The notes under the pieces were generated by a model. That model was given only the letters and a program-made list of their open reading frames with translations, was not told the DNA's origin and made no database searches. A DNA stretch of 64,000 bases from Ramlibacter albus (GTDB lineage: Bacteria; Pseudomonadota; Gammaproteobacteria; Burkholderiales; Burkholderiaceae_C): positions 372,001-436,000 of the forward strand of contig NZ_JACORU010000002.1 in the NCBI RefSeq assembly GCF_014297445.1, written 5' to 3'. Of the stretch, positions 57,206 through 64,000 are shown piece by piece. The translations under genes were made by a program, and so were the position numbers. Within the stretch, counting starts at the first letter, position 1. Every line of letters begins with the position of its first letter.

Positions 57206-58843
57206 TCAACTCCTCCCGAAAGCAAACCCACGGCCCGGCGCGGCCGCGAACAAGGCTTGCGTGTACTCATGTTCCGGCCGCGCGAACACGCGGTGCGCGG
57301 GCCCGGACTCCACGATACGCCCGTTGCTCATCACGACCAGCTGGTCGCACACCTGCGACGCCACCCGCAGGTCATGCGTGATGAACAGCATCGCCAGGTT
57401 CAGCCGCCCGCGGATTTCCGCCAGCAGCTGCAGCACCTGCGCCTGCACCGACACGTCGAGCGCGCTCACCGCCTCGTCGGCGACCAGCAGTTCGGGGTCC
57501 ATCATCAGCGCCCGCGCGATGCAGATGCGCTGCCGCTGCCCGCCCGAGAACTGGTGCGGGTAGCGGTCCATCGCCGAGGGGTCCATGCGCACCAGCCCAA
57601 GCAGCTCACGCGCCCGCGCGAGCGCCGCTTCGCGCGACAGCCCGTAGTTCATCGGCCCTTCCACCATCGCCTGCGCCACCGTGCGGCGCGGGTTGAGGCT
57701 GCGGTACGGGTCCTGGAACACGATCTGCACCCGCTTGCGCAGCGGCTGCAGCGCGCGCGGCGGCAGCATCGCGATGTCGTCGTGCGCGGCGCCCTCGCCC
57801 GGCCGCCCCAGCAGCACCTGCCCGCCGCTCGGGTCGATGAGGCGCACGATGCAGCGCGCCACCGTGCTCTTGCCCGAGCCCGACTCGCCGACGATGCCCA
57901 GCGTCTGCCCGCGCCGGATCTCGAAGCTCACGTCCTGCGCCGCGTCCACCCTGCGGCGGCGGCCGAACCAGTTGCGGCTGTCGTAGGTCTTGGCCAGGCC
58001 CTTGACCGACAGCACGATCGGCGCGTCGCCGTCCAGGTCGCGTTGCTGCAGGTTGAGCGTCGGCACGGCCGCCACGAGCATCTGCGTGTAGGAATGAACC
58101 GGGTGCTGCAGCACGCGCTGCTTGTCGCCGATCTCCACGAGCTCGCCCAGCCGCAGCACGGCCACGCGGTGCGCCACCTCCGCGACCACGCCGAAATCGT
58201 GCGTGATGAAGAGCACGCCGGTGCCGCGCCGCGCCTGCAGGTCGAGAACCAGCTTGAGGATCTGCGCCTGCGTGGTGACGTCCAGCGCCGTCGTCGGCTC
58301 GTCGGCGATGAGCAGCACCGGGTCCAGCACCAGCGCCATCGCGATCATGATGCGCTGGCGCTGGCCGCCCGAGAGCTGGTGCGGGTAGCTCGCGATGATG
58401 CGTTCCGGCTCGGGCAGCATCACCTCCCGGATGATGTCCAGCACCTTGGCGCGGCGCTGCTCCGGCGAGAGTGACGTGTGCTCGCGCAGCACCTCGTCGA
58501 CCTGGTCGCCGCAGGTCATCACCGGGTTCAGGGCCGTCATCGGCTCCTGGAAGATCATGCCCATGCGCGTGGCGCGCAGCTCGCGCAGGCGCGACGCCGG
58601 CACGTGCGTGATGTCCTCGCCCTCGAGCCGGATGCGGCCGGACTGCACCGGCAGGCCGCGCGGCAGCAGGCCCATCACCGCCTGCGCGAGCACGCTCTTG
58701 CCCGAACCCGATTCGCCCACGAGGCACACGATCTCGCCGCGGCCGACGGTGAAGGACACGTTGCGCACGGCCGTGGCGCGGTCGGCGCCGGCCGGCAGGC
58801 CGACGCTGACGTCTTCGATGGAGAGGACGGGTGTGTCGCTCAT
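57206..58843 (-). CDS. Dipeptide/oligopeptide-type ABC importer, fused double ATPase
   Basis: The 545-residue protein contains two complete ATPase domains, as in GsiA/DppDF fusions. The first has GESGSGKS near residue 43 and LSGGQRQRIMIAMAL; the second has GESGSGKST near 320 and FSGGQRQRICIARAL. Both have VLFITHD-type ends. It overlaps the DppC-like permease gene by 4 nt. Confidence 0.94.
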   Translation of the reverse strand: MSDTPVLSIEDVSVGLPAGADRATAVRNVSFTVGRGEIVCLVGESGSGKSVLAQAVMGLLPRGLPVQSGRIRLEGEDITHVPASRLRELRATRMGMIFQEPMTALNPVMTCGDQVDEVLREHTSLSPEQRRAKVLDIIREVMLPEPERIIASYPHQLSGGQRQRIMIAMALVLDPVLLIADEPTTALDVTTQAQILKLVLDLQARRGTGVLFITHDFGVVAEVAHRVAVLRLGELVEIGDKQRVLQHPVHSYTQMLVAAVPTLNLQQRDLDGDAPIVLSVKGLAKTYDSRNWFGRRRRVDAAQDVSFEIRRGQTLGIVGESGSGKSTVARCIVRLIDPSGGQVLLGRPGEGAAHDDIAMLPPRALQPLRKRVQIVFQDPYRSLNPRRTVAQAMVEGPMNYGLSREAALARARELLGLVRMDPSAMDRYPHQFSGGQRQRICIARALMMDPELLVADEAVSALDVSVQAQVLQLLAEIRGRLNLAMLFITHDLRVASQVCDQLVVMSNGRIVESGPAHRVFARPEHEYTQALFAAAPGRGFAFGRS

Positions 58844-59781
58844 ACCCTTTGCGCCATCTTGGGGTCGAGCGTGTCGCGCAAGCCGTCACCGAGGATGTTG
58901 ACCGCCAGCACCGTCACCGCGAGGAAGATGCCCGGGAAGAAAATGTTGTGCGGGTACTGGTTGAACTGCGCACGGCCCTCGGCCATCACGTTGCCCCAGG
59001 TCGGGATCTCCGGCGGCAGGCCCACGCCGAGGAAGGAAAGGATGGCTTCCGTGAGGATGCCCGACGCGCAGATGAAGGTGCCCTGCACGATCAGCGGCGC
59101 CACGGTGTTGGGCAGCACGTGCCGCCGCATGATCGCGAGCGTGCCGGTGCCCACCGAGATCGCCGCTTCCACATACGGTTCTTCGCGGATCGTCAGCACG
59201 AGCGAGCGCACGAGCCGCGTCACGCGTGGTATCTCCGGGACCGCGATCGCCACCACAACCGTGAGCAGCCCGCCCTTCCACATCGCCACCAGCGCGATCG
59301 CGATGAGGATGGCCGGGATCGCCATCAGCCCGTCCATCACGCGCATCAGCACGCTGTCGACGCTGCGCACATAACCGGCCGCGAGACCGAACGCCACCCC
59401 CACCGCCAGCGCGAGGATGGCCGTGCAGATGCCCACGATCAGCGACACTCGCGTGCCGTAGATCACCCGGCTGTAGATGTCGCGCCCGAAGCTGTCGCTG
59501 CCGAAGATGAAGCGATGCGGCCGCGTCTCGCCTTCCAGCGTGGTGATCTCGCCCGTCGCGCCGGGCACGAGGTCGCGGCTGCCGGGGTCGAACAGGCTCG
59601 GGTCCACCGTGCCGAGCAGCGGCGCCGACAAGGCGATCACGGTGAGCAGCAGCAGCACGATGCCGCCGATGCGCACCGACAGGTTGCGCGCCGCGCGCTG
59701 CCACGCATTCGGGCGGTCCGCCTCCGGCGCGGCCTCCACCGACAGCGGCGCGTGTTCTTCCTGCGAAAGCTGGGCGCTCAT
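58840..59781 (-). CDS. Dipeptide-type ABC permease (DppC-like)
   Basis: The 313-residue inner-membrane permease has an N-terminal cytoplasmic leader, six transmembrane helices, and the binding-protein-dependent transport EAA loop EEPYVEAAISVGTGTLAIM. The periplasmic loop contains FIFGSDSFGRDIYSRVIYGTR, the OppC N-terminal hallmark. Confidence 0.93.
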   Translation of the reverse strand: MSAQLSQEEHAPLSVEAAPEADRPNAWQRAARNLSVRIGGIVLLLLTVIALSAPLLGTVDPSLFDPGSRDLVPGATGEITTLEGETRPHRFIFGSDSFGRDIYSRVIYGTRVSLIVGICTAILALAVGVAFGLAAGYVRSVDSVLMRVMDGLMAIPAILIAIALVAMWKGGLLTVVVAIAVPEIPRVTRLVRSLVLTIREEPYVEAAISVGTGTLAIMRRHVLPNTVAPLIVQGTFICASGILTEAILSFLGVGLPPEIPTWGNVMAEGRAQFNQYPHNIFFPGIFLAVTVLAVNILGDGLRDTLDPKMAQRV

Positions 59782-59787
59782 GGGGTC

Positions 59788-60729
59788 CTAATAGCGGATA
59801 CGCGGGTCGAAGAACACGTAGCTCAGGTCGATCACGAGGTTGATGAGCACGTACGCGAGCGAGAAGAAAAGGATCACGCCCTGGATCGTCGGGAAATCGC
59901 GCGCCAGCACTGCGTCCACCGTCAGGCGCCCGAGGCCGGGAATCGCATACACCGACTCCGTCACGACCACACCGCCGATCAGCAGCGCGATGCCGATGCC
60001 GATCACCGTCACGATCGGCACCGCCGCATTCGTGAGCGCATGCCGCAGCAGCACCTTGCGCTCCGGCAGCCCCTTGGCGCGCGCGGTGCGCACGTAGTCC
60101 TCGCCGAGCGTTTCCAGCACCGAAGCGCGCGTCACGCGCGCGATGAGCGCGATGTAGATGATGCTCAGCGTGATCGCGGGCAGCACGAGGTGGTACAGCC
60201 ACGGCCCAACGCCCTCGGCGACGCGCCGGTAGCCCTGCACCGGCAGCCACCCCAGCTTGAGCGACACCAGCCAGATCAGCAGGTACGCCAGCACGAACAC
60301 CGGCACCGAGAACCCGAGCACCGAGAACCCCATGAGCGCGCGATCGAGCCAGCCGCCGAAGCGCCACGCCGCGAGCACGCCCAGCGGCACGGCCACCAAC
60401 ACCGCAATGACGATCGTGAGCGACGCGAGCGACAGCGTCGGCTCCAGCCGCTGGCCGATGAGGGTGGTGACCGGCGTCTTGTAGTAGTAGCTCTGGCCCA
60501 GGTCGCCGGTGAGCAGGTTGCCGAACCAGATGAAGAACTGCTCGGGCACCGACTTGTCCAGGCCCAGGCTCGTGCGGATCCGCGCGATCTGTTCTGTGCT
60601 GGCTGCGTCTCCCGCCAGCACCGCCGCCGGGTCGCCCGGCGTGAGCCGCAGCATCAGGAAGACGAACACCGACACGACCAGCAGGACCGGCACCGTGGCG
60701 AGCAGGCGCCGGCCGAGGAACTGGATCAT
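59788..60729 (-). CDS. Dipeptide-type ABC permease (DppB-like)
   Basis: The 313-residue inner-membrane permease begins with the DppB pattern FLGRRLLATVPVLLVVSVFV and LTPGDPAAVLAG, has DLGQSYYYKTPVTTLI, and the EAA loop GEDYVRTARAKGLPERKVL. It lies 6 nt before the DppC-like gene and 13 nt after the binding-protein gene. Confidence 0.94.
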   Translation of the reverse strand: MIQFLGRRLLATVPVLLVVSVFVFLMLRLTPGDPAAVLAGDAASTEQIARIRTSLGLDKSVPEQFFIWFGNLLTGDLGQSYYYKTPVTTLIGQRLEPTLSLASLTIVIAVLVAVPLGVLAAWRFGGWLDRALMGFSVLGFSVPVFVLAYLLIWLVSLKLGWLPVQGYRRVAEGVGPWLYHLVLPAITLSIIYIALIARVTRASVLETLGEDYVRTARAKGLPERKVLLRHALTNAAVPIVTVIGIGIALLIGGVVVTESVYAIPGLGRLTVDAVLARDFPTIQGVILFFSLAYVLINLVIDLSYVFFDPRIRY

Positions 60730-60742
60730 GGCGGTGGCGGGC

Positions 60743-62338
60743 TCAGTTCGGCGCGGACTTCTTGAGGTTCCAGTAGATGTTGCCGTTGGTGACGAACCAT
60801 CCGCTGATGTTCTTCGTCGCGGCCATCGGCTGGTCGTACTCGCCCAGGGGGGCGTGCGTGCCGATCTCGAAGGCGCGCGCATGCAGCTGGTCGGCCAGCT
60901 TCTTCTTGGTGGCCTCGTCGGTGGCGCGCATGAACTCGTTGCGGATCGCCTGCATCTTGTCGTCCAGCGCCCAGCCGAACCAGCCGCTCTTGTCGCCGCG
61001 CGTGTCCATCATCGGGTTGGAGATCGGGCTCCACACGTCGAAGGTCTGCCAGGCGGTCATGAACATGTGCCAGCCGCCCTTGTCCGGCGGGTCCTTCTTG
61101 GCGCGGCGGCCCACCAGCGTCTGCCAGTCCATGGCCTGCAGGTCCACCTTGAAGCCGGCCTGCCGCAACAGCTGCGCGCCCACGTCGGGCAGCTTCTGGA
61201 TCGAGGCCAGGTCCGTGGGTTTCATCAGCACGATGGGCGTGCCGTCGTAGCCGCTGGCCTTGAGCAGGTCCTGCGCCTTCTTCATGTTGCTCTTGAACTG
61301 GATGTCGCTGCCCGCGGTGCTGCCGTACGGCGTGCCGCAGATGAACATGCTCGCGCACGGGCGGTACAGCGCCTTCACGCCCACCTGCGCCTTCAGGAAC
61401 GGCTCCTGCGTGAGCGCGGCCAGCGCCGCCTGCCGCACCTTCGCGTTGTCGAAGGGCTTGTGCAGGTGGTTGAAGCGCGCGATGTACTGCAGCCCGCGGG
61501 TGGCGTACGAGGGCACCTGCAGCGTCGGGTCCGACTTGACCGCGTCGTAGAAGTCGAAGGGCAGCGCCTCGATGATGTCCACCTCGCCCTTCTTGAGCGC
61601 GCTCACCTGCGCCTGCGCGTCGCGCAGCGCGAGGTTCCACTCGACGCGGTCGACGTACACGTGCTTGCCGCCCGTGGTGCCCGACGGCGGCTCGCTGCGC
61701 GGCACGTACCTCGGGTTCTTGACGTACACGGCCTTGTCGCCGGGCTTGAACTCGTCCTTCCTGAAGATGAAGGGGCCGGAGCCGATGTGCTCCTCGATCT
61801 GCTTGAAGGCATCGGTCTCCGCGATGCGCTTGGGCATGATGAAGGGCACGTTGGAGCTGGGCTTGCCCAGCGCCTCCAGCATGAAGCCGTTGGCCTCGTT
61901 GAGGAAGATGCGGAAGGTGTCCGGCGTCGGCGAGTCCATGCGCAGCACGAACTGCATCAGCGCGGAGCCCATCGCGTCGCGCTTGCCCCAGCGCTGCAGG
62001 CTGGCAATGACGTCTTCGCCGGTCACCGGCTTGCCGTCGTGGAACTCCAGGCCCTTGCGCAGCTTGAAGGTCCACAGGCGCTTGTCGGGGCTCTCGGTCC
62101 AGGTCTCGACCATCTGCGGCTTGACCTTCGCTTCCGCGTCCGTGCCGAACAGCGTGTCGTAGATCATATAGCCGTGGTTGCGGCTCATGTACGCGGTGGT
62201 CCAGATGGGGTCGAGGATGGCGAGGTTGGAGTGCGGCACGATCCGCAACACGTTCGCCTGGGCCCAGGCCGCTCCGGCGCCGAGCAGGGAGGCGGCCACG
62301 GCCGCCGAGAGGAAGAAGCTGCGACGAGACTTAGTCAT
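60743..62338 (-). CDS. Family 5 extracellular solute-binding protein of the peptide-type importer
   Basis: The 531-residue periplasmic protein has a signal peptide (1-27, ending AWAQA), then LRIVPHSNLAILDPIWTTAY, YMIYDTLFGTD, WTFKLRKGLEFHDGKPVTGE, ALMQFVLRMDSP and the C-terminal part ending WNLKKSAPN. AAGGAG precedes the ATG at 62338. It determines substrate choice for the importer; the substrate is not deducible. Confidence 0.93.
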   Translation of the reverse strand: MTKSRRSFFLSAAVAASLLGAGAAWAQANVLRIVPHSNLAILDPIWTTAYMSRNHGYMIYDTLFGTDAEAKVKPQMVETWTESPDKRLWTFKLRKGLEFHDGKPVTGEDVIASLQRWGKRDAMGSALMQFVLRMDSPTPDTFRIFLNEANGFMLEALGKPSSNVPFIMPKRIAETDAFKQIEEHIGSGPFIFRKDEFKPGDKAVYVKNPRYVPRSEPPSGTTGGKHVYVDRVEWNLALRDAQAQVSALKKGEVDIIEALPFDFYDAVKSDPTLQVPSYATRGLQYIARFNHLHKPFDNAKVRQAALAALTQEPFLKAQVGVKALYRPCASMFICGTPYGSTAGSDIQFKSNMKKAQDLLKASGYDGTPIVLMKPTDLASIQKLPDVGAQLLRQAGFKVDLQAMDWQTLVGRRAKKDPPDKGGWHMFMTAWQTFDVWSPISNPMMDTRGDKSGWFGWALDDKMQAIRNEFMRATDEATKKKLADQLHARAFEIGTHAPLGEYDQPMAATKNISGWFVTNGNIYWNLKKSAPN

Positions 62339-62438
62339 CAGGTACTCCTTTCGTCGGCTCATTCTGCGCGGGCAGCCACGCCCGCCACTCCGGGGAAACC
62401 CGCTGGCGCGGCGGCGTTGGTGCTACAACAGGGTGCAA

Positions 62439-63689
62439 ATGCTGGACCTTCTCATCACCCATGCGGCGCTCCCGGACGGGCGCCGCGACATCTCGGTTGC
62501 CGTGCAGGGCGGCCGCATCGTCGAGGTCGCGCCCGGCCTGGCCGCGCCCGCGCACGAGACGCTGGACGCCGGCGGCCGGCTGCTCGCGCCGCCCTTCTGC
62601 GACCCGCACTTCCACATGGACAGCGTGCTCACGTACGGCAACCCGCGGGTGAACGAGAGCGGGACGCTGCTGGAGGGCATCGCGCTATGGGGCGAGCTCA
62701 AGCCGTCGCTGAAGCACGAGGACATCTTGCAGCGCGCCCTGCGGTATTGCGAGATGGCCGTCGCCAAGGGCCTGCTCGCGATCCGCAGCCACGTGGACAC
62801 GAGCGATCCTTCCCTGCTGGCGGTGGACGCCCTGCTCGAGGTGAAGCGCAAGGTGGCGGCCGTCATCGACCTGCAGCTCGTTGCCTTCCCGCAGGACGGT
62901 GTGCTGCGCTCCCCGGGCGGCGCGGAGAACCTCGAGCGCGCACTCGACAAGGGCGTGGACATCGTCGGCGGCATCCCGCACTTCGAGCGCACGATGGCCG
63001 AAGGCGCCGCGAGCGTGAAGCTGCTGTGCGAAATCGCCGCCGAGCGCGGCAAGCTGGTCGACATGCACTGCGACGAGACCGACGACCCGATGTCGCGGCA
63101 CATCGAGACGCTGGCTTTCGAGGCGCAGCGGCTCGGGCTGCAGGGGCGCGTGACTGGCAGCCACTGCACCTCCATGCACAGCATGGACAACTACTACGTG
63201 AGCAAGCTGCTGCCGCTGATTGCGGAAAGCGGCGTGTCGGTGATCGCCAATCCGCTGATCAACATCACGCTGCAGGGGCGGCACGACACGTACCCGAAGC
63301 GGCGCGGGATGACGCGTGTGCCGGAGCTGATGAATGCAGGCGTGACGGTCGCATTCGGCCATGACTGCGTGATGGACCCGTGGTATGCAATGGGGTCGGG
63401 CGACATGCTGGACGTGGCGCACATGGGGCTGCATGTGGCGCAGATGACGAGCGTGAAGGGCATCCGCGCCTGCTTCGACGCGGTGACGGTGAATGCCGCG
63501 AAGGTGATGCATCTCGACGGCTACGGCATCGCGCCGGGCCGCGAGGCGAGCTTCGTGCTGCTGCAGGCCGATGACGTCGTGGAGGCCATCCGGCTGCGCC
63601 CGACTCGGCTCAAGGTGTGGAAGCGCGGCCAGTTGGTCGCCGAAACACCCGAATCGTCCGCGCGCCTCCACGTGTCATTGCGGGCTTGA
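62439..63689 (+). CDS. Cytosine-deaminase-like amidohydrolase
   Basis: The 416-residue metal-dependent hydrolase has the metal motif FCDPHFHMDSVLTYGNPR, GLLAIRSHVDTSDP, DLQLVAFPQDG, VDMHCDETDDP and GHDCVMDPWYAMGSGDMLD, as in CodA/isocytosine- and N-acyl-amidohydrolase-type members. The start is ATG 62439; a GTG at 62433 is an alternative. It is divergent from the importer operon (100 bp), which suggests joint control. It could deaminate an imported cyclic amide or base. Confidence 0.86.
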   Translation: MLDLLITHAALPDGRRDISVAVQGGRIVEVAPGLAAPAHETLDAGGRLLAPPFCDPHFHMDSVLTYGNPRVNESGTLLEGIALWGELKPSLKHEDILQRALRYCEMAVAKGLLAIRSHVDTSDPSLLAVDALLEVKRKVAAVIDLQLVAFPQDGVLRSPGGAENLERALDKGVDIVGGIPHFERTMAEGAASVKLLCEIAAERGKLVDMHCDETDDPMSRHIETLAFEAQRLGLQGRVTGSHCTSMHSMDNYYVSKLLPLIAESGVSVIANPLINITLQGRHDTYPKRRGMTRVPELMNAGVTVAFGHDCVMDPWYAMGSGDMLDVAHMGLHVAQMTSVKGIRACFDAVTVNAAKVMHLDGYGIAPGREASFVLLQADDVVEAIRLRPTRLKVWKRGQLVAETPESSARLHVSLRA

Positions 63690-63745
63690 CCCGCAATCCA
63701 TGCCGGCGTGTCGTCACGCAACCATGGATGCCGGGTCAAGAATGG
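63674..63745. repeat. REP-like palindromic repeat, paired copies
   Basis: ATTGCGGG (63677-63684) pairs with CCCGCAAT (63690-63697) around CTTGA, spanning the amidohydrolase stop. Just downstream, an inverted partial copy reads CCATGGATGCCGGGTCAAG. It is the same family as the element at 26743-26771 and could act as a terminator-like 3' end. Confidence 0.6.
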
Positions 63746-63769
63746 AATGGACGCCTCCTGCCGGGTGAA

Positions 63770-63805
63770 CTCGGCTGCCGAGGCCCGGAGGGGGAACCTC
63801 CGGGC
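63770..63805 (+). repeat. Tandem hairpins in the 5' flank of the IS110-type transposase
   Basis: Hairpin 1 pairs CTCGG (63770-63774) with CCGAG (63778-63782). It is directly followed by a perfect 9-bp stem GCCCGGAGG (63783-63791)/CCTCCGGGC (63797-63805) with loop GGGAA. IS110-group elements carry a structured guide (bridge/seeker) RNA in this non-coding flank, so these may be part of it (inference). Confidence 0.45.
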
Positions 63806-63869
63806 TTACGGCATCAAAGTGCCCAAGGCAGGAAGATCACTCTTCCTGAAACAGGCCGGAGGTTCCGCC

Positions 63870-64000
63870 ATGGATGCTACTGCGTTGACTCCCGTCGGGC
63901 TAGATGTCGCCAAGAACGTGTTCCAGCTGCACTGGGTGGAGCCGGCCACGGGTGAGGTTCGCAACGTTCGGATCAAGCGCGCGAAGCTGCTGGAGCACTT
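63870..64000 (+). mobile_element. IS110-family insertion sequence, transposase N-terminus (cut by window edge)
   Basis: From the ATG at 63870 (GGAGG upstream) the reading starts TPVGLDVAKNVFQLHWVE after a short leader and continues to the window end (about 43 codons). GLDVAKNVFQLH contains the first catalytic Asp of the DEDD RuvC-like domain of IS110 transposases. The element's left end lies somewhere between 63690 and 63869 and is not marked by inverted repeats, as usual for this family. Confidence 0.87.

Noticed and set aside
54065..58474. 1469-codon plus-strand open frame across the M81 and ABC genes
   Set aside because: It crosses three well-supported genes, has an Arg/His/Ala-rich composition and no recognisable domain, typical of an antisense shadow in GC-rich DNA.

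Overview
The window is GC-rich, densely packed DNA, apparently chromosomal, from a betaproteobacterium of the order Burkholderiales. A Comamonadaceae member (Ramlibacter/Variovorax-like) is my best guess. This rests on base composition by eye, TGA-dominated stop codons, 4-nt ATGA/GTGA gene overlaps, and the kinds of gene neighbours present (for example tolB-pal-cpoB and the yebC-purD-hemF-nadD-rsfS-rlmH-maf chain). No taxonomic search was possible.

Region 1 (1-23883, all minus strand) is a type VI secretion system (T6SS) locus. In transcription order it reads: an uncharacterised 239-residue protein; a 1993-residue coiled-coil/low-complexity giant; a 349-bp gene-free gap; then tssB, tssC, hcp, tssE, tssF, tssG, clpV, vgrG, a MORN-repeat protein, a PAAR-like spike tip, a small membrane protein, a periplasmic amino-acid-binding-like protein, a divergent DAACS-type carrier, the lipoprotein tssJ, tssK, and tssL, which is cut by the left edge. 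tssM and tssA are not in the window. The giant protein, the solute-binding protein/carrier pair inside the operon, and two perfect GC hairpins bracketing hcp are the most unusual parts.

Region 2 (24018-38000) is mostly envelope and housekeeping: an SDR-fold protein lacking the canonical YxxxK residues, tRNA-Lys(TTT), tcdA, a YeeE/YedE transporter, cpoB-pal-tolB coupled to two family-2 glycosyltransferases, a divergent msbA-O-antigen ligase-heptosyltransferase operon for LPS, RNase G, and an orphan PAS protein.

Region 3 (37649-44336) is a head-to-tail overlapping housekeeping operon, yebC-purD-hemF-nadD-rsfS-rlmH-maf, with a divergent HerA/YjgR-like ATPase. RsfS carries a histone-like Lys/Ala tail.

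Region 4 (44344-52576) holds a coupled radical SAM/hot-dog thioesterase pair, then a PLP dehydratase followed by urc1-urc4-upp, which matches the URC uracil-catabolism pathway, then a TPR protein and a HupE/UreJ-like membrane protein.

Region 5 (52573-64000) holds a CesT-like secretion chaperone next to a methyltransferase with an effector-like N-terminus, two MlrC/M81 family genes, a complete dipeptide-type ABC importer, a cytosine-deaminase-like amidohydrolase, REP-like repeats, and the start of an IS110-family transposase cut by the right edge.

Across the window four convergent gene pairs overlap by exactly CTAG, so each TAG stop is shared on both strands.
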